NCBI RefSeq assembly: GCF_009933255.1
Contig: NZ_MAEI01000001.1
Location: 93,788 to 157,787, forward strand
DNA: 64,000 nucleotides
Source: Enterococcus diestrammenae
GTDB lineage: Bacteria; Bacillota; Bacilli; Lactobacillales; Enterococcaceae
Direction of reading: 5' to 3'
The notes under the pieces were generated by a model. It worked only from the letters and a program-made list of their open reading frames with translations. It searched no databases and had not been told where the DNA came from. Position 1 is the stretch's first letter, and the number at the start of each line of letters is the position of its first letter. Positions 1 to 7,757 of the stretch are shown here, in pieces. Both the position numbers and the translations under genes were made by a program.

Positions 1-700
1 CTGGTAAAGTGATATGCCAGATTTTCCGCAAGCGGCTGGCACCATCCATTTCGGCGGATTCATACAGTTCTTCGTTGATAGCTGACATCGCAGAAAGGTA
101 GATGATACTTCCCCAACCAGTACTTTTCCAAACATTAGAGAAACCAACAATCCACCAGAAATATTTCGGTTCGGAAAGGAAACTAATCGGCTTGTCTACA
201 AAGTTAAATTGCATCAGTAGTTGGTTAATAATCCCCGTTTCAGGACTCAGCACATCCAACACGATCCCTGTTACGATAATCCATGATAAAAAGTAAGGCA
301 GATAAGAGACAGTTTGCATGATTTTCTTTAAATGTTTATTTTTGACTTCATTCAATAAGACCGCAAAGCCAATCGAGAAAACAAAACCCAAAGTCAAATT
401 GATTAAACTCATTGCCAAAGTATTGCGGACAACCCGTAAAAAGTTTGGATCAGCAAACAACATTCGGAAATTTTCAAGTCCAATCCATTCTTGATCAAAA
501 AGACCAGTACCAGGACGGTATTTTTGGAAAGCCATCAACCAGCCAGATAACGGTGCATAATTAAAGAAAAGAATGTAAATGACAAATGGCAGACAAAGTA
601 AACACAGATCTTTTTGAGCCCAGATACGTTCCCAAAATGTTTTTCGTTTTGCTTTTGGAATACCCTCGTTTGAATCTAACATCGTTGAATTTTCGCTCAT
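1..700 (-). CDS. lplB: LplB-type sugar ABC transporter permease (3' part outside window)
   Basis: Inner-membrane permease of a carbohydrate ABC importer (MalF/UgpA-like, LplB subgroup). I translated the minus strand from the ATG at 700; a GGGGGA ribosome binding site lies just upstream. The frame stays open to the window edge, so the C-terminus is missing. Hydrophobic segments are visible from about residue 33, and the stretch ending at the edge (EELYESAEMDGASRLRKIW) is the permease EAA loop that contacts the ATPase. It lies 89 bp downstream of the solute-binding protein gene, so the two are co-transcribed. LplB/LplC pairs usually share a distant MsmK-like ATPase, and none is seen here. Aldouronate as substrate is inferred from the GH67 gene further on. 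Confidence 0.9.
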   Translation of the reverse strand, partial: MSENSTMLDSNEGIPKAKRKTFWERIWAQKDLCLLCLPFVIYILFFNYAPLSGWLMAFQKYRPGTGLFDQEWIGLENFRMLFADPNFLRVVRNTLAMSLINLTLGFVFSIGFAVLLNEVKNKHLKKIMQTVSYLPYFLSWIIVTGIVLDVLSPETGIINQLLMQFNFVDKPISFLSEPKYFWWIVGFSNVWKSTGWGSIIYLSAMSAINEELYESAEMDGASRLRKIWHITLP

Positions 701-789
701 TTCTTATTCCCCCAAATCTTCGAGTATGTAGCAAAGCAAGATTGTGGGAGTTGTTATTTTCACAACTCCCATCACCTCGCTACAGCAGA

Positions 790-2487
790 CTATTTGTCAA
801 CTTTTGCTTCTAGTTCTTTTTCGATTTCTACCCGACGTTTCACTTCTTTAGTCAATTTATCTTCAAAGGCTTTGTAATCGATTTGACTATCATAAGCAGT
901 CATATAATCTTCCCAGTTTTGTTCGTAAGCTGCTGGTCCGCCCATGATGACTTTTGGTAACCATTGCATTTTCACTTCTTGCATGTTTTGACTAGCAATC
1001 CCAGCTGGATCAGAAGAAGTCCATTTGTTCCGTTCTGTATAGATTGGGAACCATGGTTGAATTGGATCTTGCAAGCGTACCATTTGAGGCCAGTTGTCTA
1101 CTTTGTAAGCATCCAACACTTCTTTATCGATATCAGATAATGTTTTGCGGAATTCAGAGATTTGTTCAGAAGGCAAAATGGTATTTTTTCCATCTGGCAA
1201 GTAACCACGGTAACCAGGCATATAACCAAACGCTACACTATTCTTTTGAACATAATCGGTATCTTTCCAATTTGCCCATTGTTCGTCAGTGCGGTAGAAC
1301 ATGCCGTCGTCGTCAACTTCATAGTCAACGCCTTTTTCGCCCCAGTTGCGCAGGATCATCCCTTTTTCAGAAACCATGTCATCCCACATTTGCAATACGC
1401 CATCAACATCTTTACAGCTAGTGGTAATCCCAATCCCACCTTGAGTAGACAAGGAGCCAGCTTCTCGGTATTGTGGTTGAACATTTTCATCCAAAGTCAA
1501 ATCAAGAGGTACCCAAGTTAATTCATCTTTCCCTTGAGAAACCAATGAATCTTTAGCCGAACCAAAGTTCCAGCCTTGGTCAATCATCCCCAACACTCGA
1601 CCAGAAGACAATTTTGCAATATACTGGTCATATTTAGCAGTAAAGGTTTCAGGGTCAATCGTTCCTTTTTCAAATTGTTCAGACAAAATCTTGTAGTATT
1701 CTTTGGCTTCTGGAATTTTGTCATATACTTTTGCTTCCATTGTGTCTGGATCGACAATAGCTGCGCCATCATTTGGATATCCCGCCAAGAATTGCGGTGG
1801 GTTTTCCAAACAGAAGTAACGCCAGTCATCAGATAAGATTTCAAAACCGATATTTTTTTGACCATCAGTATCAGGATTTTCAGCTAAATACTTATTGATC
1901 AAATCAAAATACTGTTCGACAGTATTAATTTCTGGATAGTTCGCCCATTTGAGGACACGTTTTTGAATCCAGAAAGCTTCGCCATCATAACTAGTTGCCG
2001 TATTCACGGTACCATCTTTTTGAGCAAATTGTGGAATCGTATAAATATGGCCATCATTATCAGCTTTAATTTTTTCCCATTGAATATCACTTAATATGGC
2101 TTTCAAATTCGGATAGTCATCTAGCTTATCCTCTAACGGAACATAAGCTCCAGCATCAATCATCGCTGAACGACCATCAGAAGCATCCACGATATCTGGA
2201 TACTCGCCACCAGATACCATAACCCCAATCCGTTCTTTTGCAGTTTGACCCGTCAGCCAGCTCACTTTCACTCGCCAACCAAACTCTTTTGCAAAAGCGT
2301 TGTTCAGGCGAGAATCATCTGGAACTTCAGTACCTGGTACCGCCATAAAGGCTGTATATTTTTTATTGCCATCACTATCTGTGGCTTGCGTGCCACCATC
2401 TTTGTCTCCTTTACCATTTCCACTACTGCACCCAGCCAATAAAGCTAGTGCCATTGCTGTCACTGCAACTTTTCCAAACTTTTTCAT
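790..2487 (-). CDS. lplA: LplA-type extracellular solute-binding lipoprotein
   Basis: Substrate-binding lipoprotein of a carbohydrate ABC importer, anchored on the outer face of the membrane. The chosen start at 2487 follows a GGAGGGG site and gives 565 residues beginning MKKFGKVAVTAMALALLAGC, a lipoprotein signal peptide with lipobox LAGC; a longer upstream frame has no ribosome binding site. A low-complexity Gly/Asp/Ser linker follows the Cys, then a family 1 solute-binding fold rich in Trp and Tyr, as in LplA proteins. The permease gene follows directly. The KEGG group for LplABC is described as a putative aldouronate transporter, which fits the alpha-glucuronidase in this island, but the ligand is not proven by sequence. 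Confidence 0.9.
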   Translation of the reverse strand: MKKFGKVAVTAMALALLAGCSSGNGKGDKDGGTQATDSDGNKKYTAFMAVPGTEVPDDSRLNNAFAKEFGWRVKVSWLTGQTAKERIGVMVSGGEYPDIVDASDGRSAMIDAGAYVPLEDKLDDYPNLKAILSDIQWEKIKADNDGHIYTIPQFAQKDGTVNTATSYDGEAFWIQKRVLKWANYPEINTVEQYFDLINKYLAENPDTDGQKNIGFEILSDDWRYFCLENPPQFLAGYPNDGAAIVDPDTMEAKVYDKIPEAKEYYKILSEQFEKGTIDPETFTAKYDQYIAKLSSGRVLGMIDQGWNFGSAKDSLVSQGKDELTWVPLDLTLDENVQPQYREAGSLSTQGGIGITTSCKDVDGVLQMWDDMVSEKGMILRNWGEKGVDYEVDDDGMFYRTDEQWANWKDTDYVQKNSVAFGYMPGYRGYLPDGKNTILPSEQISEFRKTLSDIDKEVLDAYKVDNWPQMVRLQDPIQPWFPIYTERNKWTSSDPAGIASQNMQEVKMQWLPKVIMGGPAAYEQNWEDYMTAYDSQIDYKAFEDKLTKEVKRRVEIEKELEAKVDK

Positions 2488-2582
2488 GTGTTTCCCCTCC
2501 GTTGGTATGTTTAAATAACAAACATTGATACATAAAAAAAACTTGCGACACAACCTCCTTCTAAAACCTGACTCAAATAAAT

Positions 2583-2658
2583 TAATAGCGCTTACTTCTC
2601 TTCCTTGATTCAACTTTACTCTGAAACGCTTGCAAAAACAAGACAATTTCAGTACACT
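2583..2658. promoter_or_regulatory. Overlapping divergent promoters with cre-like sites between lplA and araC
   Basis: For lplA (minus strand): TTGTTT (2636-2641), 17 bp, TAAAGT (2613-2618). For the AraC gene (plus strand): TTGCAA (2630-2635), 17 bp, TACACT (2653-2658). The spacer of the lplA promoter contains TTGCAAGCGTTT (minus strand, within 2621-2635), 12 of 14 positions of a catabolite-responsive element. A second cre-like sequence, AAGTAAGCGCTATTA (2583-2597, minus strand), has two mismatches to the 15-base consensus. The placement suggests CcpA control of both genes; binding is inferred. Confidence 0.5.
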
Positions 2659-2706
2659 AATAGACGTAATCAGTTGACTATGATTTCTTAAATGGGAGGG
2701 TTAAAA

Positions 2707-3537
2707 ATGACTGAATTGGAATCCTATCACTTCGGGGAAAAAATTTCCCACGTGGAATACCATCCGGAGAATCTCAGCTATCCTGAGCATCTTCATCGGA
2801 GTTTCGAATTATGGTTTGGTGAAACTGGCGAATTTCTATTGACAATCGATTCTGAAATTCACACCTTAAAAGCTGGCGATATCGCCCTAATTCTCCCCTA
2901 TCAAACCCATCGAGTAGAAGCTGAAATGGAAAACTCTGGTCATATTTGGATTTTTTCTCCCGAGTATCTAGAAGACTATCTTCCATTAATTAAAGGAAAA
3001 TCCTTCTTAAATCCTGTCATTCCGGTGGGACGCACTAAATCTAATCAGCTCTACGATTCATTATTTGAGAGTAACTCATTTTTTAGACACAAAGCCGCTT
3101 TATATGAAATCTTATATCTATATGAGCAACATACCAAGCTAGTCAAAACACGCGGCGAAGAGAATATTTTAGAATTAATTCTATTGTGGGTCTCTTCTCA
3201 TTTTCAAAATGAAGTTACTTTGGGTCAGCTTAGTGAAGATATCGGCTATAGTAAAGATTACGTATCCAAGGTCATTGCCCAAAAACTTGAGTCCACCTTT
3301 CCAAAACTAATCAACCAGTACCGCATCAATCAAGCTTGCTATTTACTAGCAAACTCCGATTATTCTATAACAGAAGTCGCTAGCTTATCTGGTTTTCAAA
3401 ACACGCGAACCTTCAATCGTAATTTTTTGCAGAAAACTGGTCACTCCCCAAAAGATTATCGGAAAAATGCCCGCAGCAGACGGAAAGAGCCGACATTGAT
3501 TCGCTTTGACAATCTCTACTATCAACAATTGTTGTAG
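2707..3537 (+). CDS. AraC-family transcriptional regulator
   Basis: DNA-binding regulator of 276 residues. The N-terminal half is a cupin-type ligand-binding domain (HLHRSFELWFGETGEFLL and a following ALILPYQTHRVE segment). The C-terminal hundred residues carry the two AraC helix-turn-helix motifs (LSEDIGYSKDYVSKVIAQ and ITEVASLSGFQNTRTFNRNF, ending GHSPKDYRKN). The start at 2707 was chosen because GGGAGGG at 2694-2700 is an ideal site for it; the ATG at 2692 overlaps that site. The gene is divergent from lplA and shares its promoter region, so it most likely activates the transporter in response to a sugar. Confidence 0.9.
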   Translation: MTELESYHFGEKISHVEYHPENLSYPEHLHRSFELWFGETGEFLLTIDSEIHTLKAGDIALILPYQTHRVEAEMENSGHIWIFSPEYLEDYLPLIKGKSFLNPVIPVGRTKSNQLYDSLFESNSFFRHKAALYEILYLYEQHTKLVKTRGEENILELILLWVSSHFQNEVTLGQLSEDIGYSKDYVSKVIAQKLESTFPKLINQYRINQACYLLANSDYSITEVASLSGFQNTRTFNRNFLQKTGHSPKDYRKNARSRRKEPTLIRFDNLYYQQLL

Positions 3538-3557
3538 TAAATTGAATGCACCCCAGC

Positions 3558-3602
3558 AAAAAAACCATGAAGCACTAATCCAACTAGTCTCCATGGTTTT
3601 TT
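3558..3602. terminator. Bidirectional Rho-independent terminator
   Basis: Inverted repeat with A-rich left arm (AAAAAACCATG) and right arm CATGGTTTTTT. It lies between the convergent AraC gene and the oxidoreductase gene and can end both transcripts. Confidence 0.75.
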
Positions 3603-3603
3603 A

Positions 3604-4620
3604 CTATTTATTCAGTTGAACCCACTGCCCACTACGATCCGACTCATAAATCCCACAAACCATCTTCAAAGAATCCAACGCATCCGCGGCGGCGAGGTAC
3701 TCTGCATAAGGATCTGGCAAGCCGACTAACTGATTGACAAAGGCCCGTACAAAGCGCAGGTGTCCTGCTCCCCAGTAAGCTTTAGCTACCTCGCTTACCA
3801 CACATTCTTCAAGAGGCACTGCTACGTCATTGACCACCAGTTTATCGGCGGTCAATACCACTACGGCTTCCTCAAAGTCAAAAGTGACCGTTGGCGCTGG
3901 ATCTGAGGAATAGTTGTTGGAGGCATGGATCACCACTGGAATGCCGCCGGAAAGAACCGCTGTTGCCATCGCCGCATCTTCCACTTCAATCGTGTCTTCC
4001 AGTAAGGTGGTCATCAACTTTCCTTTGATCTTTTGTGGCAATTCAACCATCCACGTCACGACATCCAGGGTATGGATAGCTTGGTTGATCAAAGTGCCTC
4101 CCCCTTCTTCTGCCCAAGTACCTTTCCACGAAGCCGCTTCATAATAATTCCGGTCCCGATGCCAAGTCAGTTCACACTTGATCCCTTTCAATTGGCCAAA
4201 CGCTTGTTGGTCAATCATCGTTTTCAGCTTGCCATACGAAGGATTGAAGCGATTTTGATAGCACACGGCATAATGCAAGTCTTGGTGTTCGGCCCATTTC
4301 CCCAAAACCAGTTCTGCTTCTGCCACCGTCACCGCCATCGGTTTTTCACATAGGACGTGTTTCCCCGCTTCAAAAGCCTGTATTGTCATCTGGCCATGAA
4401 GGTAATGGGGGGTGGCGATAATTACCGCGTCCATCGGCCCATGGTCTAACATGTCTTGGTAATCCGCATAAAACTGGCACCTGTGATTTTCCGCAAACTG
4501 CCGGCCTTTGATTTCATCCGTATCACAACAAGCGGTCAGCTGGGCTTCTTGAATATTCTGAAGAGCTTCTGCGTGGGTCCCGGAGATATTGCCACAGCCC
4601 ACAATTCCGAATCGCATCAT
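3604..4620 (-). CDS. Gfo/Idh/MocA-family oxidoreductase
   Basis: NAD(P)-dependent sugar or cyclitol dehydrogenase, 338 residues. The N-terminal Rossmann fold shows FGIVGCGNISG, and the family lysine is in CEKPMA (about residue 95). The C-terminal half has the alpha/beta domain with the GGGTLINQAIHTLDV segment that carries the catalytic Asp/His of this family. It is the last gene of a three-gene unit (isomerase, oxidoreductase, oxidoreductase) with 15 bp to its upstream neighbour. The substrate cannot be told from sequence. Confidence 0.88.
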   Translation of the reverse strand: MMRFGIVGCGNISGTHAEALQNIQEAQLTACCDTDEIKGRQFAENHRCQFYADYQDMLDHGPMDAVIIATPHYLHGQMTIQAFEAGKHVLCEKPMAVTVAEAELVLGKWAEHQDLHYAVCYQNRFNPSYGKLKTMIDQQAFGQLKGIKCELTWHRDRNYYEAASWKGTWAEEGGGTLINQAIHTLDVVTWMVELPQKIKGKLMTTLLEDTIEVEDAAMATAVLSGGIPVVIHASNNYSSDPAPTVTFDFEEAVVVLTADKLVVNDVAVPLEECVVSEVAKAYWGAGHLRFVRAFVNQLVGLPDPYAEYLAAADALDSLKMVCGIYESDRSGQWVQLNK

Positions 4621-4635
4621 TTTTTCACACTCTTT

Positions 4636-5796
4636 TTAGTAAGTATTTTCGGTATTCAACACTTTTTCTTTCACATCTTTATCTTTTGAGTCGGCAATTT
4701 TTTTGTTCAACTCTTCCAAGAACAAGTCTTCATCAATCGGTAACTCCACCCATTGGCCTAACCAAGAGGAGAGGTGAATGGCATTGGAGATGGACAAGCC
4801 GTAGATGCCATCAGTGGCCGGTGCTACTAATTCTTCGCCAAAGAGAATGTTATTGACAAAGTTTTGGGTCACTCGCAAATGCCCCGTACTGCCGTCAAAG
4901 GCAACGGGAATCTTGATTTCCCAAACTTCAGGTTCGCCAAAGCCCCCAGTATACGTCTCATTCCATTCTTTTTCGTCCGTGACTGTTCGCCGGAATTTCA
5001 ACTGCTCGTCTTCAATCACGATTTTCCCTTGAGAGCCTACGATTTCAAAACGGTTAGTTCCCGGTGTTTCGGTAGTGGTCGTCACAAAGACCCCAGTGGC
5101 GCCATTTGCGTATTCACAATAGGCCGTGACTTCTGTTTCCACTTCTACGTCCCGGCGTTTGCCATAATAAGCAAAGGAAAAAATACGTTCTGGCATGCCA
5201 CAAATCCATTGCCACAAGTCTAATTGATGAGGATCTTGGTTTAAGAGGACACCGCCACCTTCTCCTTTCCAAGTAGCCCGCCAGCCACCGGAATTGTAAT
5301 AGCTTTGGGATCGGTACCAGTTGGTGATGATCCAATTGGTGCGACGCAATTCGCCAATTTGACCAGATTCCACCAGTTCTTTCGCCTTTTGATACGTCGG
5401 GTTCATCCGTTGGTTATACACCAAAGACAAGGACAGTTCCGGATGTTTTTTGGCCTCTTCAATCATTTCCCGAACTTTTTTCGTGTACACCCCAGCTGGT
5501 TTTTCCACCAAGACATGTTTGCCAGCTTTCAAGCCTTTAATAGCAATCACTGGATGATCATAATGAGGCGTAGCGATGATGATGGCATCCACTTCTGGAT
5601 CTGCCAACAAGTCATCCACATCCCCATACAATTTGAAACGATTCCCATATTGTTCTTGGATACGATCCAATTTTTCCGGGTTGATATCACACAAAGCTAG
5701 CAATTCAGCGTTTTTTAATTCGCCACCTAGGACATTGCGCATATGAAATGAGCCAATATTGCCGACTCCCACGATTCCGATTTTTACTGTTTCCAT
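4636..5796 (-). CDS. Gfo/Idh/MocA-family oxidoreductase
   Basis: Second dehydrogenase of the same family, 386 residues. It has the Rossmann motif IGIVGVGNIGS at the N-terminus, VEKPAG near residue 97 and GGGVLLNQDPHQLDLWQW in the catalytic domain. The start at 5796 is preceded by AGGAGTG; an upstream in-frame ATG lacks a site. One base separates it from the stop of the isomerase gene, so the two are translationally coupled. The C-terminus is charged and longer than in the neighbouring paralogue. Pairs of such dehydrogenases next to a TIM-barrel isomerase occur in inositol and keto-glycoside catabolism, but the substrate here is unknown. Confidence 0.88.
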   Translation of the reverse strand: METVKIGIVGVGNIGSFHMRNVLGGELKNAELLALCDINPEKLDRIQEQYGNRFKLYGDVDDLLADPEVDAIIIATPHYDHPVIAIKGLKAGKHVLVEKPAGVYTKKVREMIEEAKKHPELSLSLVYNQRMNPTYQKAKELVESGQIGELRRTNWIITNWYRSQSYYNSGGWRATWKGEGGGVLLNQDPHQLDLWQWICGMPERIFSFAYYGKRRDVEVETEVTAYCEYANGATGVFVTTTTETPGTNRFEIVGSQGKIVIEDEQLKFRRTVTDEKEWNETYTGGFGEPEVWEIKIPVAFDGSTGHLRVTQNFVNNILFGEELVAPATDGIYGLSISNAIHLSSWLGQWVELPIDEDLFLEELNKKIADSKDKDVKEKVLNTENTY

Positions 5797-5797
5797 G

Positions 5798-6673
5798 TTA
5801 GTTCCACTCCTGACCCATGTTTTCCACAAGAATTTTTTTCAATGCATCACTGGCGACGGTGAACAATTTCTCGCCATCGGATTTGGTTTCTTCGATGGAA
5901 ACACCCTCTTTTTCCAACGCAGCAAAGCCATCAAAAATTGACAAGTGGGGTTCCAATGAAGCAAACCCTGTGAAGCCTTTTGCCACCAATGCTTGTAAGA
6001 CAGCTTCTACTTGGCCATCCCCAAGTCCTGCCGGGGTGACTTTGTGGTCTGCGAAATGGGCATCCTTTATATGCATATAATCGATGAAATCTTTCATCAA
6101 CTCATACGCATGAGGATAAACTTCCACATCGCATTGGACAAAGTTGGCCGGATCAAAAGCGGCCTTGACTTGGGGACTGTTCAGTTCTGCCAACAGTTTG
6201 GCGCAACGTTCCGGTATGTCCCCGTAAATATCCTTTTCATTTTCATGAAGTAAAGTGATTTGTGGATAATCCTTAGCCACCGCCAAAAATTGGCGCCAGC
6301 GATTCACCACTTCTTCATGATAATCATCGGCATTTTTGCCTTCTGGAATAAAGAAACTAAACATTCGGACATAAGGGCTTTCAAAAGCCACCGCTACAGC
6401 TAAAACGTGTTTAAACAAAGCCAAATGGTCTTCAAAAGGATCTTCAATACTAATTTTTCCAATCGGAGAACCAATTGAAGAAACGTGGATACCATTTTCA
6501 TGGAGGGTTTGTTTGTAAGTAAGGGCTTGATCCAATGTCAATTCACTGACATTGGTCCCATTGATTCCTCGAACTTCAATATGAGAAATACCGTTTTCTT
6601 TCAATCCTTTGATTTGAGTCGCTAAGTCGCTTGCGATTTCATCGGCAAAGCCGGTGATGGTGAAGTTGTTCAT
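5798..6673 (-). CDS. Sugar phosphate isomerase/epimerase family protein (TIM barrel)
   Basis: 291 residues, AP-endonuclease-2/xylose-isomerase-like TIM barrel, the family of IolE and IolI. Recognisable features are the start TGFADEIASDLATQIKGLKE, the LLHENEKDIYGD strand with a metal-binding Glu, FDPANFVQCD, YMHIKDAH and the late LEPHLS segment; the Glu, Asp, His and Glu residues at strand ends form the usual metal site. AGAAGG precedes the ATG at 6673. First gene of the unit with the two Gfo/Idh/MocA dehydrogenases. It probably isomerises or dehydrates a keto-sugar or cyclitol made by them; this is inference. Confidence 0.85.
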   Translation of the reverse strand: MNNFTITGFADEIASDLATQIKGLKENGISHIEVRGINGTNVSELTLDQALTYKQTLHENGIHVSSIGSPIGKISIEDPFEDHLALFKHVLAVAVAFESPYVRMFSFFIPEGKNADDYHEEVVNRWRQFLAVAKDYPQITLLHENEKDIYGDIPERCAKLLAELNSPQVKAAFDPANFVQCDVEVYPHAYELMKDFIDYMHIKDAHFADHKVTPAGLGDGQVEAVLQALVAKGFTGFASLEPHLSIFDGFAALEKEGVSIEETKSDGEKLFTVASDALKKILVENMGQEWN

Positions 6674-6807
6674 TAAATGAACCTTCTTTCTTGTTTTGTT
6701 ACGGCTATTATACGTACATTTTCAAACAATAAAAACGCTATAATGTGACCCATTTCATGCTAGATGTGATATCATCAGAGAAACTTGCGAAAAAGGAGTG
6801 ACCCCCG

Positions 6808-7671
6808 ACGAAACCAGTAGCAACGATTCAAGATCATCTTCATTCAAAAGATTTCGATTTTTATTATAAAGATTCCTATTTCGAAACCCCCATCACATTT
6901 TTACCAGAGTACCACTACCATGATTTTCATGAAATCTATTGTCTATTAGATGGGGAAGTGGATTACTACGTGGAAGATCGTGTCTATCATATGCAACCAG
7001 GAAATATCCTGTTAATTCATCATCATGATATCCATCACATGATGCTAACCTTGCCTGCTGCCCGTTATGAGCGCGTTTTCTGTTACTTTGACGAATCTTA
7101 TTTACACCGTTATTCTTCCGCTAAAACAGATTTGACGTTATGCTTTTCCCGTATCAATAACCGCCAAAGTCATTTTTTGCCTACGAGTTTACCCGAAGTT
7201 CAACCTTTTGTTCAAGACTTGCAAAAATATAGTACCTCTGAAGAATATGGCAGTGACTTGCGTTATACCCAATGTTTTAACGAGTTTCTGCTTTTTCTCA
7301 ATCAACGCTTTTTAGCTTTGCAAAAAGAAAATACTCCCTTGACAAATAGTAAAGAAAATCCTGTTGTTCGCCACGCCATTCACTATATCCAAGACCATTT
7401 ATCAGAGCCCGTCAAAGTCGAGACCCTAGCCAAAGCCCAGTTTATTAGCCGCGAACACCTGACTAGGGAATTTAAGCGTCATACCGGCTTTAGTCCCCAT
7501 GCCTACATCCAAAAACGGAAACTGCTCTATGCCAAAGAGCGTTTATTAGAAGGGGCCACAATTACGATTGCCTGCAACGATGCTGGTTTTACTAATTATT
7601 CTCATTTTATTAAAGCCTTTAAAAAGGAATTTGAGCTGACTCCCCGTCAATTTCAACAACAAAACCTTTAA
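6808..7671 (+). CDS. AraC-family regulator with apparent ACG start codon
   Basis: The frame is open from 6802. The first canonical start (GTG 6958) would delete the first strands of the cupin domain, which are encoded upstream (FLPEYHYHDFHEIYCLLDGE, a typical AraC sugar-binding segment). An ideal AAAAGGAG site (6791-6798) lies nine bases before ACG at 6808, followed by KPVATIQDHL. I therefore place the start at that ACG, giving 287 residues. Either the gene uses a weak non-AUG start, or an ATG was mutated or misread. The C-terminus has normal AraC helix-turn-helix motifs (VETLAKAQFISREHLTREF; ACNDAGFTNYSHFIKAFKKE). The gene is divergent from the isomerase/dehydrogenase operon and likely regulates it. 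Confidence 0.7.
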   Translation, partial: TKPVATIQDHLHSKDFDFYYKDSYFETPITFLPEYHYHDFHEIYCLLDGEVDYYVEDRVYHMQPGNILLIHHHDIHHMMLTLPAARYERVFCYFDESYLHRYSSAKTDLTLCFSRINNRQSHFLPTSLPEVQPFVQDLQKYSTSEEYGSDLRYTQCFNEFLLFLNQRFLALQKENTPLTNSKENPVVRHAIHYIQDHLSEPVKVETLAKAQFISREHLTREFKRHTGFSPHAYIQKRKLLYAKERLLEGATITIACNDAGFTNYSHFIKAFKKEFELTPRQFQQQNL

Positions 7672-7712
7672 CACTCTGATTTTGATTGATCCCTTGCAAC
7701 CCGTGATTCAAA

Positions 7713-7752
7713 AAAAACAGCCCGTGAGTATTTAATCTCACAGGCTGTTTTT
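7713..7752. terminator. Bidirectional Rho-independent terminator
   Basis: AAAACAGCC and GTGAG pair with CTCAC and GGCTGTTTTT, between the convergent AraC and GH43 genes. Confidence 0.8.
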
Positions 7753-7757
7753 ACGCT

